The notes below the pieces were generated by a model. That model was given only the letters and a program-made list of their open reading frames with translations. It was not told where the DNA came from and searched no databases. The translations under genes and the position numbers were made by a program. 64,000 nucleotides of DNA from Planctomycetota bacterium (GTDB lineage Bacteria > Planctomycetota > UBA1135 > GCA-002686595), in NCBI GenBank assembly GCA_012960475.1, contig DUBE01000059.1, positions 62,001-126,000 on the forward strand, written 5' to 3'. Shown in pieces: positions 1 through 9,016 of the stretch (the stretch's first letter is position 1; every line of letters starts with the position of its first letter).

Positions 1-1630
1 AAGTCGTCTCACCGCCAACCCCTCCGCGGTTGGCAACTCCGAAGGCACCGAAGCCATCACCGCCTTTGGGCGTCGATTGGGAGGTAAGGAAAGAACCAGT
101 ACCTCCGCGACCCCCGCCTCCGTTGCCAGTGGCTCCCAATTCGGGGAAGTTAGTGGTGTTGAGAGTGCCCACCCCCGGGTTGTCACTGCCGTTGACCGAC
201 AACTCGCCATTGATCACAACCTCGCCACTGGCCAGGATCGTCAAGGGGTTGGGTCCCAGGACGATCACGCGGGAACCTGGGTTGATACGGAAATCATGGA
301 TGTCCACGACTCCGTTGATCACGGTTTGGGTCGTCACGGGAATTCCGCCCGGGCCGCCAAGAATCTGGCTGGTTACCGTGTCCAAGATGACGGTCTCGGG
401 ACCGCTGAAACCCACCACCCAATCAAAGTCGCCGCCGGGGCCGCCGGTACCGCCAAAATCAAAGCTGGCGCGCAAAACGCCCTCGCCCCAATTAGCGGAC
501 GGCTGACCCAGGGGGGTGGTCCCATCCTGACGGGAATCGCCCACGCCCGCGGGGTAGTCAAAGTCCTCAGTCAACTCATCAAACTCCTTGTCGAAATCGT
601 TGGAGGAGATAGTTGTCACCATCCTCGCCGCGCCGACATTGTCTGAAGGCAGCCCATCACCGGTCAGGTCACTGAAGCCCTGCCTGATGTTGAGACGCAT
701 GCGCTTGCCCTGGGGGACGACGCCCAGGGGGGTCACACGCAAGGCGGCACCGGTGGCAGTGCAGTTTGCGATCAACTCGACCTTGGTACCAAATCCAACG
801 AAGTCACCGACCCCATCCTGCTGTTCGTACTCCAGGGCGATCAGGTTCGAACTGATATTCTCAGGAGAGGAAATAATCGGCTGGTTGAAGAAAACCACCA
901 ACGACCATTGACTATCCACGTCGGAGTACTTGTTCAGCAAAGGGAAATACTGGCTCCCACCGGGGGGGATCAACTCACCCTGTTGGGTGGTGAGCTGCTG
1001 ATAGAAGTACTCGCGAACTCCATCGCCACGCTCCAGGTAGGTTGCGTCCAAGTCGTCAACGGCCACGCCACCACGAAGTCGAACGCGCACATCAGGCGGA
1101 CCTGGAACCGTGTCCAGGAAGAGCGCCTGAGGATCCGTGGAGTCCGGAGTCTGGAAGGTGACCACCAGCCCCTGGGTAACACCGAATCCATTGGTGTCTT
1201 GCACGGTCACCCCATTCACATCTGTGTTGAGCACATGCAGGGTATAGGTTCTGCCACCAGGCAAGAGGCCCGCATCGGAGTTGTCCGCCAAGGTCGGACA
1301 GGAGGGCTGAAAGCGCACGGTGACAGCATCCAGTAGACTAAAGGTACCCGTAGCCGAAAGGCCGCTAGGGGTCGCAATTGAGATGGTGTTGAGTCCTACT
1401 GTGGAAAAGTCCAGGGCGCGGGTGAAGGTAATGTCAATCGCCCGGTTGATCTGCCAGATCTGAGCCTGGGAGACGGAGACCGACACGACATTGAAGCCGT
1501 TGGCGCCGGAATCGGAGCCGCTGCCGCCGACCGCATCTATTGAACCTCCACAGCCGACCGAGATCAGGGGCACTGCCAGAAGAAGAGAGATCAAGGACTT
1601 GTTCACACGCATTGTTCGAAGAAGGGACAT
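1..1630 (-). CDS. Ig-like, glycine-rich exported lipoprotein (3' end cut by window edge)
   Basis: I read this frame by reverse-complementing the sequence. It is open from an ATG at 1630 to the left edge, about 543 codons with the C-terminus missing. The N-terminus has a basic start, a hydrophobic stretch and a lipobox-like 'LISVGC' followed by Gly/Ser-rich linker, so it is probably a lipoprotein exported and anchored at the envelope. The first about 130 mature residues ('AIDITFTRALDFSTVG', then a beta-rich stretch) look like an SbsA/Big_5 bacterial Ig-like domain. The visible C-terminal part is rich in Gly and Asn ('GATGNGGGRGGGTGSF'), as in beta-helical or cell-surface adhesin proteins. It lies just downstream of a second Ig-like lipoprotein on the same strand and may be co-transcribed with it. 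The molecular function is unknown; a surface structural role is inferred. Confidence 0.8.
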   Translation of the reverse strand, partial: MSLLRTMRVNKSLISLLLAVPLISVGCGGSIDAVGGSGSDSGANGFNVVSVSVSQAQIWQINRAIDITFTRALDFSTVGLNTISIATPSGLSATGTFSLLDAVTVRFQPSCPTLADNSDAGLLPGGRTYTLHVLNTDVNGVTVQDTNGFGVTQGLVVTFQTPDSTDPQALFLDTVPGPPDVRVRLRGGVAVDDLDATYLERGDGVREYFYQQLTTQQGELIPPGGSQYFPLLNKYSDVDSQWSLVVFFNQPIISSPENISSNLIALEYEQQDGVGDFVGFGTKVELIANCTATGAALRVTPLGVVPQGKRMRLNIRQGFSDLTGDGLPSDNVGAARMVTTISSNDFDKEFDELTEDFDYPAGVGDSRQDGTTPLGQPSANWGEGVLRASFDFGGTGGPGGDFDWVVGFSGPETVILDTVTSQILGGPGGIPVTTQTVINGVVDIHDFRINPGSRVIVLGPNPLTILASGEVVINGELSVNGSDNPGVGTLNTTNFPELGATGNGGGGRGGTGSFLTSQSTPKGGDGFGAFGVANRGGVGGETT

Positions 1631-1656
1631 GAGGTTTTCTTGGGGGGGGAGAGGGT

Positions 1657-1671
1657 TGGCCTCAAAGGCCA
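1657..1671 (-). terminator. short perfect hairpin between the two lipoprotein genes
   Basis: TGGCCT and AGGCCA form a 6-bp stem around a 3-base loop, between the stop of the upstream lipoprotein (1690) and the start of the downstream one (1630). No U-tract follows on the transcribed strand, so it is at best a weak terminator, or an mRNA-processing or pausing hairpin. Confidence 0.25.
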
Positions 1672-1689
1672 TCTTGTTGGTGCAAACGA

Positions 1690-4600
1690 TCACTCTTGCC
1701 AGGACAACGCCAAAGCCGAAAGCTCAGAGCCAAGTCCTGAAATAGGGTTGTTGATGAAAGTGATTCGCATCTGGTAATACTTGGAACCGTTGATGACGCT
1801 GATATCCGACTTCCACGTCTGGTCGTCGGTCAGGACTATGCCCCGGTTCATGCGGTTGGAGTTGTGGTTGGGCCACTGGTTCTCGCAATAAACGGCGGGG
1901 TCATCCCAATAGTGATCCCCGTAGATATCGAGGGTCAGGGCGCTTTCCAGAGCCGGATGCACCGTGGGATTAGGAGGTGCCCCCGCACAAGTTGTCGGGA
2001 ACACAAAGGTGCTATGGACACTGATGTCCACTGCCCCGCGGAAATCCAATTCAATCGATGTACCCGAAGGCTGATCCGACAGAGATGGTTCCATGATCGG
2101 GTCACTGTAGATCGGGTCGCCGAAGGTGCTGCCAACAGCAGCAGGGTCTGTAGCTGGGAACCAGATCGAAGTGCTGCGGCTGATGCGCACGACAAAGTCC
2201 ACCGCGCCTATATAGAAGGAATTGTCGCGACCATAGGTTGACGCGCCGTTGGATCCGGGATTGAAGCCGCCGTTGGCAAAGGTCTCCGTGTCCGGGTTGC
2301 GGGGAATGGTATTACCCTGCTGATTCGTACCCCCTGTGGAGAAGGCACGGAAGTACGGACGTGAAGAAGAGTTCGCGGCTAACACGATGTCGAAAGGGTT
2401 CGCGCCTCCAGCCCCGTCATCAGGAAAACAGCGCACCTCGAACAGGAGCGGCAAGCCAATCGAGCCCACATGCCCGGCGGGATAGTAAGGGTTTCCCGGC
2501 GTGGGCAGGTTGAGCACCACATACTCCTGCCTGGGGGGAACACCGTTGCTTGAGTTGCCCCCGCGGGCCAGCACCGAGCTGTCTCGCCAGGTCCAGTACA
2601 CATGCTCTTCCGGAGGCAGATCCCGGTTGAGGGGATAGGGCATCAGCTTGGTCCCATTGGAAGCCACCTCCAACGCGCCAGGAGCCACGTTGTAGCCCAA
2701 TTGCCGAGGGTGGACCACCGTAGGTGGATCCTCCGCCTGGTTCACATAGTTGTTGGCGAACTGATGACGCAACCCAGAGTTCTGATACTGGGGAAAGAGC
2801 GAACCGGGATCGATGTACTCATCCGGAGTGAATTTGCAGTGGGCCATGACCAACTCAAAGTGCTCATAGTTGTCAGAGATCACCTGACCACCGGCCGGCG
2901 ACCAGTAGATCCCCTCCACATCCAAGTTATGGTTCGTGTTGTCCGTCAGGGCAAAAGCGAAATCCACATAGCGATAGACGGTCATCATGCGGGACCCAAA
3001 GCGCGACAGAGGAGTCTGCACACCCTGAGGGAAAGGGGTCATCGCGGCGGCAAGGGGCTGGCTCTGGTCGGCCAGACCAATGAATCGAACAGTGGGCCTC
3101 GGACGGATCAACTGTTTTTGGATGTCGAACAGGTGCTGTCCGCCATACTCGGGCAACAGACCGGTATCCACATCCCCCACCGGAGGTTCTTCGTCGGGAC
3201 TGGTGAAGCGGCTCACGCGACCACCATTGGCCACACCGGGATTGGTGCTACCGACCTTCATCTCGATAGAGGGCAAACCATCCAGCAGGGGGTTGCCCGC
3301 CAAATCGGTGGGACCCGACTCACCGGTCACCACGGTCAAGAAGTAGGACTCGGCCTCGCCAAGAGTGTGGGCCAGGGACAGGTCCGGTCGGAAGGTGAAC
3401 GCCCGCAGGTCGAGTGTCTGACTGACCGAACCCACCACATAAGAACTGGACGGCAGGGGCGGATCCAAAGGGCCCGGCGCCGGCTGACGAGTCATGGTCA
3501 AGGAGTCAAAGGCAGTCATGGAGGCCGGGTCCATGGGTTCGCTGAATCGCAGAGCAGCGGTCGAGTCCGTGTAGACCCCCTCCGCTGGAAAGGTCGGGAA
3601 ACCCGCCGGTTGAGGCAAGATCTGAACGAAGCAAGGTGCCTTGGCAGAGTCGGACTGGGGGTCGTAGGCAGCTCGATAGGAAACCGGGCCAATGGCGGTC
3701 GAAACCCAGGTCGCCGGACCCGCTCCACCCGGACCATCCCAGGCTTCGGGGTAGAGCAGCAAGCGCACCGTGAAGTTCTCCGCAATTCCGTCGGCCGGGT
3801 CCACGGGAGCGGCAAAACTGGTGACCTCCGCGTACACCGTACCCTGAACCAGCACATCCCCGGGGCGCGGGGTCTGGGAACAGGTGCCCGAGTCAAACAC
3901 CAGGCGCGGTACGCTGAATTCTCCGGGAACGCCGTCAATCAACGGCTGGGGTGAGAAGCCGATGGGAATACGGGCCGGGCTGGCACCGACCACCACCGGT
4001 GGGGTGAAGTCGGGCATGAAGCCATTGTATTGATCCCCTGTGTTCGAGCCCCCCGAGCGCATGGCCCGGATCACGTCCTGGGTTGGTGAACTGAAGTCCG
4101 CCTGCCCGTTGTTGGCCGCATCAAGGGAATGTCCGGAGAGATTACGCAGAATCGTGTTCTGACCCACCAGGCCCGCCTCCTCAGAGGGGATCCGCAGCAG
4201 CACATTGGTCTGATTCACATCCACGCTTTGGGGCAGGCCAACGCCATTGATCGCCATGGGCGGATCCGTGGCGAAAGATTCGATCTCGCTGACAGTGAAA
4301 TCAATCAGCACCCGAGTGGAGTACAAGGACACGGTGCCGTCTCCGTCTGGATCAGCCAGGTCGCCGTAATTGGAATCAGCAAAGATACGCGCCTCAAAAG
4401 GGATCGACGAGGGCACGCCCACCATCACGCGCAGCGTTTCATGCGATATCGTTGACACATCAAGCAGATCAGCGAACTGCACCGTTAGAGTCGAGTTGCG
4501 CGGCACCTGCGAGTAGACCCCTGCCTGACCTGGAGCCAGGGGCGTAATGAAACTGATCGTCTCCCCCGCTGCTCGCAAGAGGGTGTAGAACTGATCGTAA

Positions 4601-5028
4601 CCTCCACCGGTGTCCAGATCAGTCACATCGCGCATGATGATCAAGGCCTCTTCGCTGGTAACCGGGTTGGTCTCAAGCAGATAATTGCTGTCCGAGGTCA
4701 CGGCACCACCGATCACGAAGGAAGTGTTCATCGCAACGCGCAGGCCTTCAGCATCCAAACCAAACACACTGACCTTGCGTCCCCAGGAGACCCGGGCCAG
4801 ACGCAGGTTGGAGGCGTTTCCGCTCTGGTTGTAGTCGACGATGAATGAGAGCCCCGAACCCGTGGGATCAGATATGACCGATCCGGGAGCGTTCGCAGAA
4901 ATCAGGCCAGAGCCCGCATCTCCACCGCAACCAGCCAAAGTCAGACACGCCAGCGCAAAGCTGGCTTGCAGTGGTGCAGCAAGGGTCTCAGGAAGTGGTC
5001 GTCGCAAATCAAAAAGGGGCCTGTTCAT
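1690..5028 (-). CDS. large multi-domain Ig-like exported lipoprotein
   Basis: This 1112-aa protein begins 'MNRPLFDLRRPLPETL', followed by a hydrophobic segment and the lipobox 'LTLAGC', so I place the start at 5028 rather than at an in-frame codon 84 bases upstream that would put a signal-less extension first. At least two Ig-like beta-sandwich stretches of the SbsA/Big_5 kind are visible ('RNSTLTVQFADLLDVSTIS' near residue 175 and 'DSTAALRFSEPMDPASMT' near residue 500). The rest is beta-rich, Pro/Gly-rich and low in Cys. No catalytic motif is recognised. It shares lipoprotein export and Ig-like architecture with the gene ending 60 bases downstream, so the pair probably forms surface-exposed structural or adhesive proteins. 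Function is inferred from architecture only. Confidence 0.85.
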   Translation of the reverse strand: MNRPLFDLRRPLPETLAAPLQASFALACLTLAGCGGDAGSGLISANAPGSVISDPTGSGLSFIVDYNQSGNASNLRLARVSWGRKVSVFGLDAEGLRVAMNTSFVIGGAVTSDSNYLLETNPVTSEEALIIMRDVTDLDTGGGYDQFYTLLRAAGETISFITPLAPGQAGVYSQVPRNSTLTVQFADLLDVSTISHETLRVMVGVPSSIPFEARIFADSNYGDLADPDGDGTVSLYSTRVLIDFTVSEIESFATDPPMAINGVGLPQSVDVNQTNVLLRIPSEEAGLVGQNTILRNLSGHSLDAANNGQADFSSPTQDVIRAMRSGGSNTGDQYNGFMPDFTPPVVVGASPARIPIGFSPQPLIDGVPGEFSVPRLVFDSGTCSQTPRPGDVLVQGTVYAEVTSFAAPVDPADGIAENFTVRLLLYPEAWDGPGGAGPATWVSTAIGPVSYRAAYDPQSDSAKAPCFVQILPQPAGFPTFPAEGVYTDSTAALRFSEPMDPASMTAFDSLTMTRQPAPGPLDPPLPSSSYVVGSVSQTLDLRAFTFRPDLSLAHTLGEAESYFLTVVTGESGPTDLAGNPLLDGLPSIEMKVGSTNPGVANGGRVSRFTSPDEEPPVGDVDTGLLPEYGGQHLFDIQKQLIRPRPTVRFIGLADQSQPLAAAMTPFPQGVQTPLSRFGSRMMTVYRYVDFAFALTDNTNHNLDVEGIYWSPAGGQVISDNYEHFELVMAHCKFTPDEYIDPGSLFPQYQNSGLRHQFANNYVNQAEDPPTVVHPRQLGYNVAPGALEVASNGTKLMPYPLNRDLPPEEHVYWTWRDSSVLARGGNSSNGVPPRQEYVVLNLPTPGNPYYPAGHVGSIGLPLLFEVRCFPDDGAGGANPFDIVLAANSSSRPYFRAFSTGGTNQQGNTIPRNPDTETFANGGFNPGSNGASTYGRDNSFYIGAVDFVVRISRSTSIWFPATDPAAVGSTFGDPIYSDPIMEPSLSDQPSGTSIELDFRGAVDISVHSTFVFPTTCAGAPPNPTVHPALESALTLDIYGDHYWDDPAVYCENQWPNHNSNRMNRGIVLTDDQTWKSDISVINGSKYYQMRITFINNPISGLGSELSALALSWQE

Positions 5029-5737
5029 GGAAAGGTATGCCCGCTGCAGTGAACTACATGCGGGGTCTAGTGGTCGCAGTTGGGCCGCGCGCTCCCACAG
5101 GGGGGAATGCACGACTGGGACTAAGCTGATGTCGCGTTCCCGGGGCTACCCGAGGTGACATCATCTATGTGGAGATCGATCGACTTGTTGTGGACTGGGT
5201 TTGCAAGACGCGCGACCCGAGGGGCACGCGGTTGTTAGGGACACTGTTCTCAGGGGGGACGCTTCCTTGGACACCCTAGTGTGAAGCACCCTGCGGGGGG
5301 TCCACCATCGGGACGCACACCATCGGGAGCACACCATCGGGAGCACACGGTCGGGTTCACATTGTGATGACCTTGAGCCAGGGGTCAAGGGCAAGGACGC
5401 CAACAGTCAAGCCGGGGCGGCTAGGGGCTACCCCCCTGCACCCGCCAGGTCACCCCCCCCGGGGGCCTTGCAAAGGCAGTTCCGCCATCCGGCCGACAGC
5501 TGACACCCCCGTCCATGCAACTCCCGTTCCACGGCTCGCCGGGCCAGACAAGACCCGGCCACGGCTTGGAGCCCTCTGGAAGGGGGGGGGCAGCTCAGAA
5601 GCAACCCCATGTACCACCTTGGGACTCCCGGATGGGCGCTGCCTGGGGCGCTTGCGTGCGGAAGCGCACACTTCAAACCACTCCTCCGCCTGGTCCCGAC
5701 CCGCGCCCCAACTCCTTCCTGGGGTCCCCCGAAGCGC
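5029..5737. other. intergenic region, no gene recognised
   Basis: About 700 bases separate the large lipoprotein from the end of the aspartate carbamoyltransferase gene. The stretch is very GC-rich with long C and G runs near 5450-5465 and 5580-5590. It holds a short tandem repeat at 5302-5357. The open frames in it have biased composition and no recognisable domain, so I call none of them. Confidence 0.6.
5302..5357. repeat. 14-bp tandem repeat, about four copies
   Basis: The unit 'cacaccatcgggag' occurs twice exactly (5316-5329 and 5330-5343). It is flanked by diverged copies on each side (about 5302-5315 with two changes, and 5344-5357 as 'cacacggtcgggtt'). It is non-coding and about 280 bases upstream of the lipoprotein start. 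Confidence 0.7.
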
Positions 5738-7060
5738 TCAGCCCCCGGCAGGAAAAAACTCCAACAATCCGGCCTGATCCGCATCGGACAGGAATACCAG
5801 ATGGTCGGGACGCACCTTGCGCAGGGCTGATGATCCCGGCGGGTGGTAGCGCTGGGTGGTTGAGCAGCCCACGAAGCTATAGAGAAGGTCCCTGGAACAA
5901 TAGGCGCAACGGGCGCGGAGGGGCTGGCGCGAAGCAAGCACAAAGCGAGGTTCCACATGCCGGGGCTCTGTACGTGAGATGCAACTCGGGTTCGGGCAGG
6001 GGTTGGCCCCCACAGAAACCGGCCAGGACTCAACAGGCTGGGGACTGCCTCCGGGCAACTCGATCTTGCCCATCAGGGCGGACAACAAGGCCATGCGAAT
6101 GGGAACTCCGCGAGCCGCCTGCTTGAAGTAGATGCTGCGTGGGTCCTCGTCGATGTCGCTGGAGATTTCATCCCTGCGCGGCAGGGGGTGCATGACCACT
6201 GCGTCCCTCAGGGACTCCGCCGCCATGTCTCGCCGGTCGAGGCGCATGTACTGACCACCTCCTCCATCTCCCTGGTCAAAACGCTCGGTCTGGGGGCGAG
6301 TCATATAGAGCGCATCCACATGCTGCAACTCCCAACCCCGGGCATCGGTGAACAGGGAGAGCTGGTGGGGCTTCTGCGGGGTCAAATACATGGCATCGCT
6401 CTCCCCCGCCAAGGCCCCCAGCCTGCGCGTATCAGCGCGCACAGGCTCTACGCCAAATTCTTCACGCAATCGACGCACCACATATTCGGGCATCTCGAAC
6501 CCCGGTTGGGGCACGCAGACAATGCCCGCCCCAAAGCGCGCCAACGCATAGGCGAAGGAGTGCACTGTGCGGCTGTATTTCAGGTCTCCGGCAAGAACCA
6601 CCTCAAGGCCTTCTATGTGTCCCCGCTCCACATGCAGGTTGTAAAGATCACAGAGGGTCTGAGTCGGGTGTTCATGGGCTCCGTCACCGGCGTTGACCAC
6701 GGGCACAGGAGAGTAGCTCGCGGCCAGACGAGCGGCTCCCTCGCTGGGGTGGCGCAGCACGATCACATCTGCGTAGCCGCCTCCCACCACGCGCACCGTG
6801 TCCGCCAGGGACTCACCCTTGACCGCGCTCGAACTGGTCATCTCGGCGGCGGTCAGGACACCGCCGCCCAAGCGCAACATGGCCGACTCAAACGACAAAC
6901 GCGTACGGGTCGAGGGCTCGTAAAAGACGCTGGCGGCGATCATGCCACGGCACATCTCACTCTGGCCCCGAGGATCCGCTGCAAAACGGTCAGCCCAGGC
7001 GAACAAAGCCTGGATCTCCTCAAGGGAGAGGTCGTCAATGGAGACGAGGTGTCGGATCAA
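5738..7060 (-). CDS. pyrB: aspartate carbamoyltransferase with fused PyrI-type zinc domain
   Basis: Catalyses carbamoyl phosphate + L-aspartate to N-carbamoyl-aspartate, the committed step of pyrimidine synthesis. Catalytic motifs are complete: 'STRTR' (50-54), 'HPTQ' (131-134), 'GDLKYSRTVHS' (158-168) and 'HPLPRRDE' (291-298). The protein is 440 aa, about 130 longer than a normal PyrB. The extra C-terminus carries 'CPNPSC' at 355-360 and 'CAYC' at 385-388. That is the C-x4-C-x24-C-x2-C pattern of the zinc domain of the regulatory subunit PyrI, with the typical 'EPRFVL' between the pairs. The PyrI nucleotide-binding domain is absent, so this is a PyrB fused to the zinc module only. The best start is TTG at 7060, with AGGA upstream. 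The last about 50 residues have no known counterpart. Cytoplasmic; probably read separately from the coaX unit upstream. Confidence 0.95.
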   Translation of the reverse strand: MIRHLVSIDDLSLEEIQALFAWADRFAADPRGQSEMCRGMIAASVFYEPSTRTRLSFESAMLRLGGGVLTAAEMTSSSAVKGESLADTVRVVGGGYADVIVLRHPSEGAARLAASYSPVPVVNAGDGAHEHPTQTLCDLYNLHVERGHIEGLEVVLAGDLKYSRTVHSFAYALARFGAGIVCVPQPGFEMPEYVVRRLREEFGVEPVRADTRRLGALAGESDAMYLTPQKPHQLSLFTDARGWELQHVDALYMTRPQTERFDQGDGGGGQYMRLDRRDMAAESLRDAVVMHPLPRRDEISSDIDEDPRSIYFKQAARGVPIRMALLSALMGKIELPGGSPQPVESWPVSVGANPCPNPSCISRTEPRHVEPRFVLASRQPLRARCAYCSRDLLYSFVGCSTTQRYHPPGSSALRKVRPDHLVFLSDADQAGLLEFFPAGG

Positions 7061-7148
7061 ATCCAGGGTTCCTGTGGGTGGATGGCCGGGGCGTTGGGGT
7101 ACGCCGGTCGGTCCCTAGGGCAGCAGCCTACGGCTTGCCCCGCCCCCG

Positions 7149-8222
7149 TCAATCCGAAATGTCAAGCAGAGCCTGCAGAGGGCTGGAATCTCCCCCCAAG
7201 AAGGCTGCCAGGGCCTTCGCCTGGGACTTGTCGTAAAGCGCCGCCTGCCCGGATGTGCGAGTCCAGTCTCCTGGCAGACCGAGCGAGTCCAGGACACATC
7301 GGGCCACCGCGGCACGGGCACCCTTGGGATCAGCGAGCACATCGAGAGCAGCCTCCGCGTCCGGGTTTGGACCCCTGGCAAAAGCCTGCTCCCCGCGACT
7401 CCGAAGGACCACTTCAGGTACGGAAGGCAGAGTGACTCCCAGGACCGGCCTGGAGGGATTCGACTGCACGCCATCCACAGGCAGCAACCGAAGCACCAGA
7501 TCTGCCCCGGCAGCGGCGATGCGGGCCTGCTCCTGCCCCGCGCGCTCCACCGCAAGGGGAGCGTCGTCGCGCTCACCTGCGGTGTCGATCCACTCTACTG
7601 GCCAGGGACCCAAGCTCCCGCGACCTTGGACCGCGTCCCGCGTGGTTCCCTCCTCAGAACTGATCAAGGCGTGTTCCTCGCCGATCATCAAATTGAACAG
7701 GGTGGACTTGCCTGCGTTGACCTCTCCCACCAGGACCACCCGGACGGGCTTAAGCCAGAAGCGCTGCAGTTGCCAGTGATCCAACAAGTTCTTCGCCTGG
7801 CTGGCATCCGCCCCGGCAAGAATCTCCCCCAGGGACCGTCGCAAGTGCCCCTTGCCCTGATCCAACAACAAACGCGCGCCCGCGCTGCAGGGAGCTTCTG
7901 GAACCCGCGCGAGGGCGGCGGCCTCGAGGCTCAACTTGGCATGTGGCAGGCGCGCTGATAGTCCCCCCACGAGGAGTTTTTCAACCAGCGCCGGGCTACC
8001 GTGCACATGCAGTTCCAAAGAGCCATCTGGGCAAGCCACCAACAATCCTTCATCGAGGACCTCCCCATCCAAGCTCGGACGCACCAGGTGAACGGATCCA
8101 AGCGGTACCTCATGCAAACCAAAACGCTCCAGAGTCTCCTTGCGCGTCGATTCATGGAGGCGCAGAACCGCCACACCTGCCGGTCCCTGGGGAGTGACCA
8201 ACTCAAGCCCCGAACCAGCCAT
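7149..8222 (-). CDS. shortened MnmE-like GTPase, C-terminal Cys motif missing
   Basis: The N-terminal about 90 residues resemble the folate-binding domain of the tRNA-modifying GTPase MnmE ('VTPQGPAGVAVLR', 'LELHVHGSPALVE'). A G domain follows, with G1 'GEVNAGKST', G2 region 'EEGTTRDAV' and G3 'DTAGE'. MnmE makes the carboxymethylaminomethyl modification of the tRNA wobble uridine together with MnmG. This protein is 357 aa against about 450 for MnmE: the helical middle domain is short, no clear G4 'NKxD' is seen (the place reads 'LRSRGE'), and the conserved C-terminal 'CxGK' needed for modification is absent. It may therefore be a paralogue with another role. The start is 2 bases after the coaX stop, so it is translationally coupled to coaX. 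Confidence 0.85.
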   Translation of the reverse strand: MAGSGLELVTPQGPAGVAVLRLHESTRKETLERFGLHEVPLGSVHLVRPSLDGEVLDEGLLVACPDGSLELHVHGSPALVEKLLVGGLSARLPHAKLSLEAAALARVPEAPCSAGARLLLDQGKGHLRRSLGEILAGADASQAKNLLDHWQLQRFWLKPVRVVLVGEVNAGKSTLFNLMIGEEHALISSEEGTTRDAVQGRGSLGPWPVEWIDTAGERDDAPLAVERAGQEQARIAAAGADLVLRLLPVDGVQSNPSRPVLGVTLPSVPEVVLRSRGEQAFARGPNPDAEAALDVLADPKGARAAVARCVLDSLGLPGDWTRTSGQAALYDKSQAKALAAFLGGDSSPLQALLDISD

Positions 8223-8224
8223 GC

Positions 8225-9016
8225 TCAGCCCCCGTAGCCTGCGGCCATGCCCCTGGCCAACAAATGCTGATCCTCGATCAAGGCAGAGTCCAACTCCCCG
8301 AGAGCCTCCCGCAAGAAATCCCGAGCTCCTCCCGTGAACACAATGGTTGCATTTTCCATTTCCGCCTCCCGCGCGATCCCTCGCACCAGGGCCCTTGCCG
8401 CCCCCGCAAGTCCCACGGCGACGCCGGAGGCCAGAGCCCCCTCCGTATCACGGCCGAGTGCCGCAACTCCAGGGCGCGGCTCGATCCTGGGCAGACGAGC
8501 CCCACCCCGGTGCAAGGCACCCGCCAGCAAGCTCGGCCCGGGTGCGATGGCACCACCCAGGAAATGACCACGGTCCACGCTCCAGCGCACCGCGTCCACG
8601 GTCAAGGCGGTGCCCAGCTGAACCACGATCGCGTTGGACCGTGTGTGTTCCAGAGCTCCCCGAGCGGCAAACAGGCGATCGAAACCGACGCTCTCAGGAG
8701 TGTCAACCTCAAGGACCAGACCATGGGGTGGATTCAAGGCAACCGGACCGGAACCTGCGAGGCAGCCCGTGAGTGCCTCGGCGGCCTCTTGCGCGCAGAC
8801 GCTCGAAATCAAGCGGGGTTGCGGTGCCTGGGCCACAGCTGCCAGAGATTCTGTCGAGAGCGCAGACAACAGGTCTTCAAGCCCTGCGGCAAAGAGCCTT
8901 CGTGGCTGACCGGATTGGGGCAACCAGGTCAGCTTGGCGCGGGTGTTGCCCAGATCAAAACAGAACACTCCGGGGCTCTCGGCCGCTGGGAGAGACGCTC
9001 CCGTCGGGGCACTCAA
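8225..9016 (-). CDS. coaX: type III pantothenate kinase
   Basis: Phosphorylates pantothenate in the first committed step of coenzyme A synthesis; cytoplasmic. The ASKHA-fold motifs of CoaX are present: 'FDLGNTRAKL' (phosphate 1), 'DTPESVGFDRL' (pantothenate binding), 'VQLGTALTVD' (phosphate 2, with L and V where 'GTATTFD' is usual) and 'GGAIAPGPSLLAGAL'. Total 263 aa, close to the family length. The start used here is TTG overlapping the TGA of the upstream PDZ gene (TTGA). An in-frame GTG at 8968 would give 'MFCFDLGNT', which matches the usual CoaX N-terminus better, so the true start is undecided between the two. It sits in a tight unit with the PDZ protein and the MnmE-like GTPase. Confidence 0.93.
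   Translation of the reverse strand: MSAPTGASLPAAESPGVFCFDLGNTRAKLTWLPQSGQPRRLFAAGLEDLLSALSTESLAAVAQAPQPRLISSVCAQEAAEALTGCLAGSGPVALNPPHGLVLEVDTPESVGFDRLFAARGALEHTRSNAIVVQLGTALTVDAVRWSVDRGHFLGGAIAPGPSLLAGALHRGGARLPRIEPRPGVAALGRDTEGALASGVAVGLAGAARALVRGIAREAEMENATIVFTGGARDFLREALGELDSALIEDQHLLARGMAAGYGG

Noticed and set aside
77-1336. Long plus-strand open frames over the left-edge gene
   Set aside because: They lack any domain and lie opposite a minus-strand frame with a signal peptide and Ig-like sequence; they are GC-driven shadows.
2602-3954. 450-codon plus-strand open frame
   Set aside because: Biased Arg/His/Gly composition and full overlap with the large lipoprotein gene on the other strand.
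5428-6126. Overlapping open frames on both strands near the end of pyrB
   Set aside because: Pro/Arg/Ala-rich, no ribosome site, overlap the pyrB 3' end.
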